From NCEH01 sp040049195 (GTDB lineage: Bacteria; Pseudomonadota; Alphaproteobacteria; Rhizobiales; Xanthobacteraceae): a DNA stretch of 64,000 nucleotides. Position numbers and translations under genes: made by a program. The stretch is taken from the NCBI RefSeq assembly GCF_040049195.1, contig NZ_JBDZDL010000006.1, one strand, 5' to 3'. Positions 30,496 to 40,819 of the stretch are shown here, one piece after another; positions within the stretch are counted from its first letter, which is position 1; each line of letters opens with the position of its first letter. The notes under the pieces were generated by a model that saw only the letters and a program-made list of their open reading frames with translations, ran no database searches and was not told the origin of the DNA.

Positions 30496-31383
30496 CTACC
30501 CCACCACGAACGCGCCTCGGCTGGCGCGCACCGCGTCGACGATGAAGCGCTCGGTCTCGGCGATGCGGCGCAGATCGCGCAAATCCGCGTGGACCACCAG
30601 CCAATAGGTGCGCGAGAAGCTGACGGCGGGGAGAATGCGCACCAGCTCCGGGCAGGCGGCGGCGGCATAATCGTGCAGGATGCCGAGCCCCGCCCCGGCC
30701 CGGATCGCCTCCAACTGGCCCACCACGCTCGCGCATTCGAACCGCCGCGCGGTCAGCTCGATCAGCGCGCCCATATAATCGAGGCCCGAGCTGTAGGTGA
30801 GATCCTGCACATAGGTCACGAGCGTGCGGTCGGCGAGGTCCGCCTCGCGCGCCACCGGCCCGGTCTGGTCGAGATAGGCGCGCGCGGCATAGACGCCGAG
30901 CGAATAGTCCGTGAGCTTGCGTCCGAACAGCCGCCCCTCCTGCGGCCGCTCCAGGATGATGGCGATGTCCGCCTCGCGCTTGGAGAGCGAAAAGGTGCGC
31001 GGCAGCGGCACCAATTGCACCACCAGGTCGGGATGCTGCCCGGCGAAACGCGCCAGCCGGGACGCGAGGAAATAGGTGCCGAACCCGTCCGGCGCGCCGA
31101 TGCGCACCGTGCCTTCCAGCTTGAGATCGGCATTGCCCAGCAGCGCGCGGGCGCGCAGCATCTCGCTTTCCACCCGCTCCGCCATGGGCAGGAACTGCTC
31201 GCCGATGGCGGTGAGCGTGCAGCCGCTCGGCCGTCGCTCGAACACTTTGGCCCCGAGATCGGCCTCAAGCGCGGTGAGCCGGCGCGTGACGGTGGCGTGA
31301 TCCAGCCCGAGCTTGCGGGCGGCGGAGAGCATCTGCCCTGCCCGCGCCACCGCCAGAAACACGCGGGCATGATCCCAATTCAT
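30496..31383 (-). CDS. LysR-family transcriptional regulator
   Basis: DNA-binding regulator of 295 residues. The N terminus MNWDHARVFLAVARAGQML with LGLDHATVTRRLTALEADLG is the winged helix-turn-helix of the LysR subgroup that starts with W-D. An effector domain follows. It is divergent from mmsA with a 102-bp gap, the standard arrangement for a LysR regulator and its target, so control of mmsA is likely. Confidence 0.92.
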   Translation of the reverse strand: MNWDHARVFLAVARAGQMLSAARKLGLDHATVTRRLTALEADLGAKVFERRPSGCTLTAIGEQFLPMAERVESEMLRARALLGNADLKLEGTVRIGAPDGFGTYFLASRLARFAGQHPDLVVQLVPLPRTFSLSKREADIAIILERPQEGRLFGRKLTDYSLGVYAARAYLDQTGPVAREADLADRTLVTYVQDLTYSSGLDYMGALIELTARRFECASVVGQLEAIRAGAGLGILHDYAAAACPELVRILPAVSFSRTYWLVVHADLRDLRRIAETERFIVDAVRASRGAFVVG

Positions 31384-31485
31384 TGCAGATGCCCAAAAAC
31401 GCGGAATGAGTCCGAGATCTTAGGCGTTGCTCCGCGCGGATACCAGAGATCAAGTGCGGCAGGATTTCGCGCGGGAGCACACCTC

Positions 31486-32976
<1,491 letters not shown>

Positions 32977-33281
32977 GCGACGGCCGCGACGCCCGCGCCT
33001 GACGCGAAGAGAGATGTCGCGATCTCCCGCCTGCGGCGGGGGCTCGCGATCCGCTCTGCACCTCCCGCATGGCACCGGCGGCAGCTCTGCCGCCAGGGCC
33101 TTGACGCTCCTAGGGAACATCCGTCTCCTTGGCGCGCCGGCGCCGCGAGCGAAGGCGTCCTGGATTCGTCGATGGTCATGCCTTGCCCATGTGTTCCGCG
33201 CGCGGCGCGGTGCCCTTTCCCTTCCTTTGCGTCCGGCCATGTCCTCTCCTGCGGCGCGCCCGGCGCGCGGCGGAGGATGCC
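32977..33281. other. Intergenic region with two strong palindromes
   Basis: About 305 bp between mmsA and the MFS gene with no convincing gene. A compound hairpin spans 33017-33049: outer TCGCGA arms and inner CCCGCC/GGCGGG around a 3-base loop. A second near-perfect palindrome GGCGGCAG-CT-CTGCCGCC lies at 33077-33094. Neither is followed by a T-run. They may end mmsA transcription with Rho, stabilise mRNA, or be dispersed intergenic repeats. GGAGG at 33272-33276 serves the MFS gene. Confidence 0.45.
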
Positions 33282-34508
33282 GTGAACGCGGAACCCGACT
33301 CCCGCCCGCAAGCCGCGGAACCGCGCATCGGCCTCTTGCCCCTGCTCGCCGAGACGATCTCGGTGCAGGCCCTGGGCACCATGGCGGTGCTGATGGTGCC
33401 GGCCCTGGCCCCGGCCATCGCCCGCGACCTCGGCGTGCCGACCGCGAGCGTGGGCTACCAGATTTCCCTGGTCTATTTCGCCGCCATGAGCGCATCGCTC
33501 ATCGCCGGCACGCTCGTCGCCTGGTACGGCCCCTGCCGCACCGGGCAGAGCGCCATGCTGCTGCATGCCTCCGGCTGCCTGCTGGCGAGCATCCCCACCC
33601 TTCCCACCATGGCGCTCGGCGCGTTCGTGACCGGGCTCGGCTATGGACTCATCAATCCGGCGGCATCCGAACTGCTGATGCGCCACGCGCCGGCCAACCG
33701 CCGCAATCTGATCTTCTCCCTGAAGCAGACCGGCGTGCCGCTGGGCGGCATGGCGGCCGGCCTGTTCGGGCCGCAGATCGCGCTGACGCTGGGCTGGCAC
33801 GCGGCGCTGCTGTGCGTCGCGGGCCTGTGCGTGCTGGTGGCCGCCCTCTCCCAGCTCGGCCGCGCGGAGCTGGATCGGCATCGCAGCCGGGCGGGCAGCA
33901 GCCGGCTGCTGTCGTTCACGGCCATCAAGCTGGTGCTGCGGGAACCCCGCCTGCGCTGGCTCGCGCTCTCCTCCTTCTGCTTCTCGGCGGTGCAGTTGTG
34001 CCTCATCACCTTCCTGGTGGCGCTGCTGGTGGAGGATCTTGGCTTCTCCCTGGTCCAGGCGGGCGCAATCCTGGCGGCGGTGCAGGTCTCGGGCGCGGTC
34101 GGCCGCGTGCTGTGGGGCCAGGTGGCGGACATGGCCCACGACGGCCTCGGCGTGCTGGTGTTCCTCGCTTTGCTCATGGGCGGCGCCGCGGCGCTGGTCA
34201 TGATCGCCGCGCCCGGCTGGCCGCTGCCGGTCGTCGTCGCGCTGCTGCTGACGCTCGGCGTCTCGGCCGTGGGCTGGAACGGGGTCTATCTCTCGGAAGT
34301 GGCGCGCAACAGCCCGGCGCGGGCGGTGGGCACCACCACGGGCGCGGCCATGTTCTTCACCTTCACCGGCGTGGTGTTCGGGCCTGTGATCTTCTCGCAG
34401 ATCCACGACCGGGTGGGCAGCTACATGGGCAGCTACGGCCTGCTGGTGGCGCTTTCGGCGGCCGGCGGCGCGATGATCCTCGCCGCCCGCCTGCGCGGCG
34501 CCCGCTGA
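33282..34508 (+). CDS. Major facilitator superfamily transporter
   Basis: Inner-membrane transporter, about 408 residues, with some twelve hydrophobic helices. The frame is open from 33129, but the first 51 codons are Arg/Pro-rich and unlike a transporter. GTG at 33282 follows GGAGG by 5 bp and yields a short polar leader before the first helix (ISVQALGTMAVLMVPALAPA). LKQTGVPLGGMAAGLFGPQI in the second third is characteristic of MFS. No neighbouring catabolic gene indicates the substrate. Confidence 0.88.
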   Translation: MNAEPDSRPQAAEPRIGLLPLLAETISVQALGTMAVLMVPALAPAIARDLGVPTASVGYQISLVYFAAMSASLIAGTLVAWYGPCRTGQSAMLLHASGCLLASIPTLPTMALGAFVTGLGYGLINPAASELLMRHAPANRRNLIFSLKQTGVPLGGMAAGLFGPQIALTLGWHAALLCVAGLCVLVAALSQLGRAELDRHRSRAGSSRLLSFTAIKLVLREPRLRWLALSSFCFSAVQLCLITFLVALLVEDLGFSLVQAGAILAAVQVSGAVGRVLWGQVADMAHDGLGVLVFLALLMGGAAALVMIAAPGWPLPVVVALLLTLGVSAVGWNGVYLSEVARNSPARAVGTTTGAAMFFTFTGVVFGPVIFSQIHDRVGSYMGSYGLLVALSAAGGAMILAARLRGAR

Positions 34509-34527
34509 GGCTTGCGAACGGCGCTGC

Positions 34528-35100
34528 TCAGTGCCCGTCGAAGGCCATGAGCGTGCGCACCGGCACGCCCATGGCGCGCAGCTTGGCGGCGCCGCCGAGG
34601 TCCGGCAGATCGATGATGAAGCAGGCGGCCTCCACCTGCACGCCCATGTTGCGCAGCAGCTTCACCGCGCCCTCGGCGGTGCCGCCGGTGGCGATCAAAT
34701 CGTCCACCAGCACCACCTTCTCGCCGGCGCTCACCGCGTCCACGTGCATCTCCATCTCGTCCTGGCCATATTCCAGGGCGTAGGCCATGCGCACGGTCTG
34801 ATGGGGCAGCTTGCCCTTCTTGCGGATCGGCACGAAGCCGGCGCACAGCTGGTGCGCCACCGCCCCGCCGATGATGAAGCCGCGCGCCTCGATGCCCGCC
34901 ACCTTGTCGATCTTCGCGCCGGCCCAGGGCTGCACCAATTCGTCCACCGCGCGGCGGAACGCGCGGGCATTGCCGAGCAAGGTGGTGATGTCGCGGAACA
35001 GGATGCCGGGCTTGGGATAATCCACGATGGTGCGGATCGCGGCGCGCAGGTCGGTCGCCTCGGCGGGCGCGGACGGCGGGTGAGAGGTGGCGATCGTCAT
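34528..35100 (-). CDS. apt: Adenine phosphoribosyltransferase
   Basis: Salvages adenine with PRPP to AMP. 190 residues, slightly longer than the about 180 usual because of an Ala/Pro-rich N-terminal leader. RTIVDYPKPGILFRDITTLL, AGIEARGFIIGGAVAHQL and the PRPP-binding loop VVLVDDLIATGGTAEGAVKL (~119-138) are all present. Cytoplasmic. It is convergent with the MFS gene with only about 20 bp between stops. Confidence 0.96.
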   Translation of the reverse strand: MTIATSHPPSAPAEATDLRAAIRTIVDYPKPGILFRDITTLLGNARAFRRAVDELVQPWAGAKIDKVAGIEARGFIIGGAVAHQLCAGFVPIRKKGKLPHQTVRMAYALEYGQDEMEMHVDAVSAGEKVVLVDDLIATGGTAEGAVKLLRNMGVQVEAACFIIDLPDLGGAAKLRAMGVPVRTLMAFDGH

Positions 35101-35237
35101 GGGATACCCTGGTTCGGCCGGCGGGGCGCAGCATCGCCCGCCCCGCGCGTGAGGATTTTGCCGGGCTTAACACTCTTGCCGGCCCATTGTCTGCCCGCAA
35201 GCGGCCGCACACCGGGGTGTGAAGCCGCCCGTGCGTC

Positions 35238-35981
35238 TCAGTCGGCGCCCTCGCATTCCAGCTTCTGGCGGGGGAACGCTTCGGCGAGCGAGCGGATCAG
35301 CACCGCGCGCGCCGCTTCGCCCGCGGGATCGTTCACCTTGAGCGTGGGCACGGCGCAATTGTTCCAGGCGTGGGTGATGAGATAGAGCCGCATCCAGCCG
35401 GCGGAATCCGGCACCGCGGCGTGGCGCAGCTCGCGCGCGGCGCAGGCCTGGGGATTGACGTTCTTGGTGCAGGAGGCGGCGACGCTGTCGCGCCACACGG
35501 CGGAAAGGTCGCCCCTGCCTTCCAGCGCATCCACATAGACGCCGCAGGCCGCAGGCGCGGGGGTGAAATCGCGCAATGCCGCGGGGGTGGCGAACGCCTT
35601 CAGCTTGGCAATGTTGAAGCTGCAGAAATCCGCGACGGCCGCCTTCACCTTGGCGTGGAAATCCTGCGCGCCCGGCAAATCCAGCGGCTTCAGCGCGGCG
35701 GCGGCCGCCTCGATGCGCGCGCACTTGGCGGCATAGGCGGCGGCGTTCACGCGCCCCATGTCGGCCGGCTTGTTCGGAAAGCTCGGCGAGGGCGCGGCGG
35801 AGAGCGTGTAGTCATAGACCAGGGCCAAGGTATCGCGCAGGCCCTTTTCGTCGGTCTTGGCGGGGTCGAACCACACCCGCCCAGAACAGGCGCCGTCCGC
35901 GAAGGACACGGACTTCTGCGCCGCGCCGGCCGCCCCGCTCCACAGGCAGGCCAAGAGAACGATCCACACCCGCGATGCCAT
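35238..35981 (-). CDS. Secreted Cys-containing protein of unknown function
   Basis: I do not recognise a family. From the ATG at 35981 the product is about 247 residues with a clear signal peptide (RVWIVLLACLWSGAAGAAQ). The frame is open to 36041. The mature part contains several Cys (GACSGRVWF, KCARIEA, FCSFNIA, ACGVYVD, SCTKNVNPQACAARELR, NCAVP, ECEG), an even-looking set consistent with disulfides in the periplasm. It follows ftsY on the same strand with a 95-bp gap. The repeated helical stretch AAAALKPLDLPGAQDFHAKV suggests an all-alpha fold. Confidence 0.75.
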   Translation of the reverse strand: MASRVWIVLLACLWSGAAGAAQKSVSFADGACSGRVWFDPAKTDEKGLRDTLALVYDYTLSAAPSPSFPNKPADMGRVNAAAYAAKCARIEAAAAALKPLDLPGAQDFHAKVKAAVADFCSFNIAKLKAFATPAALRDFTPAPAACGVYVDALEGRGDLSAVWRDSVAASCTKNVNPQACAARELRHAAVPDSAGWMRLYLITHAWNNCAVPTLKVNDPAGEAARAVLIRSLAEAFPRQKLECEGAD

Positions 35982-36075
35982 CGCATGCCCCCATCGGCCG
36001 CACCCGGCCGTCATGGAAAAGCATAGCCATGCCCCGCGCAAGAATCTGCATCCCGCACGGGGGCGAGGCGCGATT

Positions 36076-37395
36076 TTAGCGGGCGTCGGTCTCGATGCCG
36101 GCGATGGCGCGGGCGAAATCGGCGGCAGCGAAGGGCTGGAGGTCCTCCGCCCCCTCCCCGACGCCGATCAGATGCACCGGCAGGCCAAACTTCGCGGCGA
36201 TGGCGACCAGGATGCCGCCACGCGCGGTGCCGTCCAGCTTGGTCATCACGAGCCCGGTGACGCCGGCGATCTTGGTGAACACCTCCACCTGGGAGAGCGC
36301 GTTCTGGCCCACCGTCGCATCCAGCACCAGCAGCACCGCATGGGGCGCGCCGGGCTCCAGCTTCTTCACCACGCGCACCACCTTTTCCAGCTCGGCCATC
36401 AGCTCGGTGCGGTTCTGCAGGCGCCCGGCGGTGTCGATGAGCAGGATGTCGGCACCCTCGGCGCGCGCCTGGGTGATGGCGTCATGGGCGACGCCGGCCG
36501 CGTCCGCCCCCGGCGCGCGGGCGACCACGCTGGCGCCGGTGCGCGCGCCCCACACCTTCAATTGCTCGATGGCGGCGGCGCGGAACGTATCGCCCGCCGC
36601 CAGCATCACCTTGCGGCCTTCGCTCTTCCATTGCGCGGCGAGCTTGCCGATGGTGGTGGTCTTGCCCGAGCCGTTCACGCCCACCATGAGGATGATGAAG
36701 GGTTTCTGCGCCGTGTCGATCACCAGCGGCCGGGCGACCGGGGCGAGGATGGATTCCACCTCGGCGGCGATCAGGCCCTTCACCTCGTCGGCGCCGATCA
36801 TCTTGTCATGCCGTCCGCGTCCCACCTCGGTGACGATGCGTGCGGCCGTTGCCGTGCCGAGATCGGCGCGGATCAGGATATCCTCCAGCTCCTCCAGCGT
36901 GTCGGCATCGAGCTTGCGCTTGGAGACGAGGTCGGTGATGCCCTGGGTAAGGCTGGAGGCGGTGCGCGCCAGCCCGCTGGTGAGGCGGCGCCAGAAGCTC
37001 GTCTTCGCCCCCTCGGCATCCGTGGCGGCCGGCGTCTCGGCAGGGGCGGACTCCACGGGCTCCATTTCCGAAGGCGCGATCGGCGGGACGGGCAGCTCCT
37101 GAACCGGGGCCTCCTCGACGGCGGCCTCGGAAACGGTCTCCGGGGCCGGAGCCTCTTCGCCCTCGGCAACGTCCTGGGCAGGTTCGGCCGAGGTATCTTC
37201 GTGCGCCTGCACGTCCGCGTCCGTCTCGGCCGCGGGCGCGCGCTCCGGCGCGGCGGGCGCAAGCGGATCCGGTTCACGCTCGGGGGCCTGGGGCGCGGAT
37301 GTCTCGGGCTCGCTGCTCCAGCCTCCGGTCAGGCGGCTCCAGAGGCCTTTCTTCTTGGGGGCCGGCGGGGGGCCGTTCTCGCTGTCGCTCATCAC
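36076..37395 (-). CDS. ftsY: Signal recognition particle receptor FtsY
   Basis: GTPase receptor that docks SRP-ribosome complexes at the inner membrane. 439 residues. The first ~135 residues form a long acidic, Glu/Ala/Pro-rich A domain that begins after a basic WSRLTGGWSSEPE segment. The NG domain starts near KTSFWRRLTSGLARTASSLT and carries G1 GVNGSGKTTTIGKLA, the SRP-GTPase block DTFRAAAIEQLKVW, G3 DTAGRLQNRTELMAEL and G4 TKLDGTARGGILVAIA. It lies 2 bp after mtaB, which follows dapF: the conserved alphaproteobacterial dapF-mtaB-ftsY operon. Confidence 0.97.
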   Translation of the reverse strand: MMSDSENGPPPAPKKKGLWSRLTGGWSSEPETSAPQAPEREPDPLAPAAPERAPAAETDADVQAHEDTSAEPAQDVAEGEEAPAPETVSEAAVEEAPVQELPVPPIAPSEMEPVESAPAETPAATDAEGAKTSFWRRLTSGLARTASSLTQGITDLVSKRKLDADTLEELEDILIRADLGTATAARIVTEVGRGRHDKMIGADEVKGLIAAEVESILAPVARPLVIDTAQKPFIILMVGVNGSGKTTTIGKLAAQWKSEGRKVMLAAGDTFRAAAIEQLKVWGARTGASVVARAPGADAAGVAHDAITQARAEGADILLIDTAGRLQNRTELMAELEKVVRVVKKLEPGAPHAVLLVLDATVGQNALSQVEVFTKIAGVTGLVMTKLDGTARGGILVAIAAKFGLPVHLIGVGEGAEDLQPFAAADFARAIAGIETDAR

Positions 37396-37396
37396 A

Positions 37397-38683
37397 TCAG
37401 GCCGCGATTAGCCGCGCGCCGTCGTGACCGGCGATGCGCAGGGGGAGGATGGTGCCGCGTGGTGCGGGATGGGAAACACGCACCGGCGTGAAATGCTCCG
37501 TGCGGCCGAGGCCGCCACTCTCCATCAGCACGCTGCGCTGCGCGCCCACGGCCAAGGAGAGATGCCGATGCAGGGCCATGTCGCCGGTCTCCCGCAGCCG
37601 CCGCGCCCGCGCCTTCACCGCGTCCGGCGCGACCTGCGGCATGCGGGCGGCGGGGGTGCCGGGGCGCGGCGAATAGGGAAACACATGCAGGAAGGAGATG
37701 CCGCAGGCGTCCACGATGTCCAACGTGTTGCGGAACTGCGCCTCGCTCTCGGTGGGAAAGCCGGCGATGAGATCGGCGCCGAACACGAGGTCGGCCCGCA
37801 GGCGCCGCATCTCGCCCACGAGGCGGATCGCCTCGGCGCGCGAATGCCGGCGTTTCATGCGCTTGAGGATGAGATCGTCGCCCGATTGCAGCGAGAGATG
37901 CAGGTGCGGCATCAGCCGCTCTTCTTCCGCCAGCGCGCGCAGAAGGTCCGCGTCCGCCTCCACCGTGTCGATGGAGGAGAGGCGCAGCCGCTTCAGCTCC
38001 GGCACGTGCTTGAGGATGGCGCGCACAAGCTTGCCGAGGGTCGGCGTGCCGGGAAGGCCGGTGCCGTAGGAGGTGAGGTCCACTCCGGTGAGCACCACTT
38101 CGCCATGCCCGGTTTCCACCAGGGTGCGCACCTGCGCCACCACCTCGCCCATGGGCACGGAGCGCGAATTGCCCCGCCCGTATGGGATGATGCAGAAGGT
38201 GCAGCGGTGGTCGCAGCCGTTCTGCACCTGCACGAAGGCGCGGGTGTGCCGCTCCAGCCCGTCCACCATGTGAAGCGCGGTTTCCCGCACCGACATGATG
38301 TCATCCACCACCACCTTCTCCTCGGCGGCGAGGCCGAAATCGAGTGCGGCGCGCGCCGCCGCCCAGGTTTCCGGCGCGCTCTTCGCGCCATTGCCGATCA
38401 CCCGGTCCACCTCAGCCATGGCGGCGAAGCTGCCCGGCTCGGTCTGCGCCGCGCAGCCGGTGACGACCACGCGCATCTCGGGATGCGCGCGCTTCAGGCG
38501 GCGAATGGTCTGGCGCGCCTGGCGCACCGCCTCGCCCGTGACGGCGCAGGAATTGACGATGAAGGTGCGCTCCAGCCCGGCCGCCAGCGCGGCGCGCCGC
38601 ATCTGTTCGGAATCGAGGGTATTCAGCCGGCAGCCGAACGTGACGACCTCGACGCCCCGCGCGGGGACGGGCGCCGCGCTCAC
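37397..38683 (-). CDS. mtaB: tRNA N6-threonylcarbamoyladenosine-37 methylthiotransferase
   Basis: Radical-SAM enzyme adding a methylthio group to t6A37 of tRNA. 428 residues. The N-terminal UPF0004 domain has three cluster Cys (VTFGCRLNTLDSE, NSCAVTGEA, VTGCAAQTEP). The radical-SAM cluster motif C-x3-C-x2-C is in NGCDHRCTFCIIPYGRGNSR at about residues 155-175. A C-terminal TRAM-like region closes the protein. It overlaps dapF by ATGA (38680-38683) and is followed by ftsY after 2 bp. Confidence 0.95.
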   Translation of the reverse strand: MSAAPVPARGVEVVTFGCRLNTLDSEQMRRAALAAGLERTFIVNSCAVTGEAVRQARQTIRRLKRAHPEMRVVVTGCAAQTEPGSFAAMAEVDRVIGNGAKSAPETWAAARAALDFGLAAEEKVVVDDIMSVRETALHMVDGLERHTRAFVQVQNGCDHRCTFCIIPYGRGNSRSVPMGEVVAQVRTLVETGHGEVVLTGVDLTSYGTGLPGTPTLGKLVRAILKHVPELKRLRLSSIDTVEADADLLRALAEEERLMPHLHLSLQSGDDLILKRMKRRHSRAEAIRLVGEMRRLRADLVFGADLIAGFPTESEAQFRNTLDIVDACGISFLHVFPYSPRPGTPAARMPQVAPDAVKARARRLRETGDMALHRHLSLAVGAQRSVLMESGGLGRTEHFTPVRVSHPAPRGTILPLRIAGHDGARLIAA

Positions 38684-39537
38684 GCCGCCTCCGCCAACAT
38701 GGCCGGGGTGAGCACGCCGGAAAACTCATAAGCCACCGGCCCGGTCATCAGCACATGGCCGTCCGCCTGCCGCCAGGAGATGGTGAGGTCGCCGCCGGGC
38801 AGCGTCACGCGCACGTCGCGGCCCGACCGCCCGGTGCGGACAGCGGCGACCGCGGTGGCGCAGGCGGCGGTGCCGCAGGCGCGCGTGCGGCCGGCGCCAC
38901 GCTCCCACACATGCAGCAGGATGTGATCGGGCGAGAGCATCTGTGCGAAGGAGATGTTGGCCCGCTCAGGAAACAGCGGGTCGTGCTCCAGCGCGAACCC
39001 CAGGGTCTCCACCTCCACCGCATCCGCGTCGGGCACGAAGAACACGGCGTGGGGATTGCCCATGGAGACGAGGTTCGCCGGGCCCAGCGCCTCATAGCCC
39101 GCCATGACATGGGCGGAGGTGTCGGCAACCGCGTGCGCCAGGGGAATGTGCTTCCAATCCAGATGCGGGACGCCCATGTCCACGGTCACGCTGCCGTCGG
39201 GCAGGATCTCGCAATTCAGCAGGCCGGCGGCGCTCTCGAACAGCACGTGGCGCGCGCCGGTGCGGCGCGCCTCCAGCGCGGCGATGCAGCGCGTGCCGTT
39301 GCCGCAGGCCCCGGATTCAGAGCCATCGGAATTGAGGATGCGCACGAACCCCATGGAGCCCGGGGCGCGGGGGGGATAAAGCACCATCGCCTGATCGAAC
39401 GGCAGCGCATCGGCACGGGCGAGCGCACGCGCGGCCGCCGGAGACACCTCCACAGGATTGGCGCGCAAATCCAGCACGAGAATCTCGTTGCCGAGGCCGT
39501 TCATCTTCACAAAAGGGCGGTTGGCGAGGTTCGTCAT
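38680..39537 (-). CDS. dapF: Diaminopimelate epimerase
   Basis: Converts LL- to meso-diaminopimelate for lysine and peptidoglycan synthesis. 285 residues from the ATG at 39537 (protein starts MTNLANRPFVKMNGLGNEI); the open frame reaches 39699 but the extension is not family-like. The two catalytic Cys are in SESGACGNGTRCIAALE and TRACGTAACATAVAAV. GNPHAVFFVPDADAVEVETL is the usual central block. First gene of dapF-mtaB-ftsY. Confidence 0.95.
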   Translation of the reverse strand: MTNLANRPFVKMNGLGNEILVLDLRANPVEVSPAAARALARADALPFDQAMVLYPPRAPGSMGFVRILNSDGSESGACGNGTRCIAALEARRTGARHVLFESAAGLLNCEILPDGSVTVDMGVPHLDWKHIPLAHAVADTSAHVMAGYEALGPANLVSMGNPHAVFFVPDADAVEVETLGFALEHDPLFPERANISFAQMLSPDHILLHVWERGAGRTRACGTAACATAVAAVRTGRSGRDVRVTLPGGDLTISWRQADGHVLMTGPVAYEFSGVLTPAMLAEAA

Positions 39538-39932
39538 GGGTCCATACACGCATCGGGAGATGCGGGTCTTATATGGCCTCAAGCGGGGGATGCGCCACCC
39601 CGTTGCGGAATAGGACGGCTTTTGTGGGGCGAAACCGGCGCAATGCGCCGCCGGACGCCATCGGCGGGGTTTCGCAAGCCGCCCTGTCGAGAGGCGCATC
39701 CTGACCTTGGGACACGCGGCAGAGCCGGTGCGACGGCACCCGGCCGGCGTGCACGGCGAGGGCGGCGCTCTCCCCTAAAACGCGCCGCCCGCCAGCCCGC
39801 CCGCGCGCTTCGGCGGCGCCCGGTGCGCGCGCGTCAGCTGCCGTTGCGGCCACCTAGGCGACCCGCCCGAACATGATAAAAGAGTTCCGGCGGCATCCGC
39901 CTTTGGCCCGAATCGGGTGGTAAAGGCAGCGC
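39538..39932. other. Intergenic region, no gene recognised
   Basis: About 395 bp between the divergent dapF operon and a secreted-protein gene. It must hold the dapF-mtaB-ftsY promoter on the minus strand and one for the plus-strand gene. Several short GC-rich inverted repeats are visible (for example around 39630-39680), but I see no tRNA, SRP RNA core or credible open frame. Confidence 0.4.
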
Positions 39933-40715
39933 ATGTCGGCAAGGAGATTTCAGGCGATGGGCGGTGTTGACGTGGTTCGTGGAACACGGGCGGCGTTGCT
40001 GGCCATGGGCGTGGCGAGCGGCCTTTTCGCGCTGGGCGCGCCCCTCTTGAGCGTCGCCGCGCAGGCGCAGGGCGCGGCGCCATCGGGCCCGGCGGCAAAG
40101 CCCGCCCCGGGCCAAAATGCGGCGCCGGATGCGGGAGCGCCCTCCACCACCCAGGCGCTGCCAGGCCCCGCCTCCCCCATGTCGCCGCCGGCGGGCGTCG
40201 ATCCCCGCTCGGTTCAGACGCAGCCGCTGACCGCCCCCTCGGTCCCCGCCTTCACCGGCGAGGAAACGCAGCTCGCCACCATTCCCGTTCTGACCAAGAG
40301 CGGCAGCGCGAGCTGGGATACCGGCTTCGACACCATCGTCGCGACCCTCAAGGACATCACCGCCGAGATGAACCGCATGGGCCTCAAGCGGGCCGGCGAC
40401 GTGTTCATCGTCTATAATTCCAGCGACGACGCCGGTTTCGAGTTCGAGGCCCAGGTGCCGTTCACCGGCGCCACCACGCAGAAGCCGCAGGGCGAGGTGA
40501 AGCTCGGCGCCTCGTTCGCCGGCAAGGCCTTCAAATTCACCCATCGGGGATCGTTCGCGGATATGGACGACACCTACGAGGCGATCGCCAATTTTCTCGA
40601 CGCCAAGAACGTGGCCGCGCAGGACCTCTATATCGAACAATACCGCACAGACCCGCAATCAACGGCGCCGGATTCGCTGGTTGTGGACATCTTCGTGCCG
40701 GTTCGTGGAAGCTGA
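39933..40715 (+). CDS. Exported protein with GyrI-like / effector-binding-type domain
   Basis: 260 residues from the ATG at 39933; the ATG at 39957 has AAGGAG upstream and is an alternative start. An N-terminal hydrophobic segment (ALLAMGVASGLFALGAPLLS) looks like a signal peptide, followed by a Pro/Ala-rich linker to about residue 95. The rest (FDTIVATLKDITAEMNRMGL, GDVFIVYNSSDDAGFEFEAQ, GEVKLGASFAGKAFKFTHRG) resembles the GyrI-like/AraC effector-binding fold. Here it is fused to an export signal, so it probably binds a small ligand in the periplasm. I infer the fold from the motif pattern only. Confidence 0.75.
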   Translation: MSARRFQAMGGVDVVRGTRAALLAMGVASGLFALGAPLLSVAAQAQGAAPSGPAAKPAPGQNAAPDAGAPSTTQALPGPASPMSPPAGVDPRSVQTQPLTAPSVPAFTGEETQLATIPVLTKSGSASWDTGFDTIVATLKDITAEMNRMGLKRAGDVFIVYNSSDDAGFEFEAQVPFTGATTQKPQGEVKLGASFAGKAFKFTHRGSFADMDDTYEAIANFLDAKNVAAQDLYIEQYRTDPQSTAPDSLVVDIFVPVRGS

Positions 40716-40819
40716 CCCTTCCCAGCGGTCCGCGAATCCTTTTCACTAGAGGAAGTTGTGTTGTCTTTCGGTGAACCGCCGATCGCGGCGGCGCCGAGGT
40801 GACGATGAGGAGGCGCCCC

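Noticed and set aside
33129..33281. Fifty-one extra N-terminal codons on the MFS transporter
   Set aside because: Arg/Pro-rich and non-hydrophobic; the GTG at 33282 with GGAGG upstream explains the start.
39538..39932. SRP RNA or other structural RNA upstream of the dapF-mtaB-ftsY operon
   Set aside because: The conserved GGAAGG-type SRP core was not found; only unspecific GC-rich hairpins.
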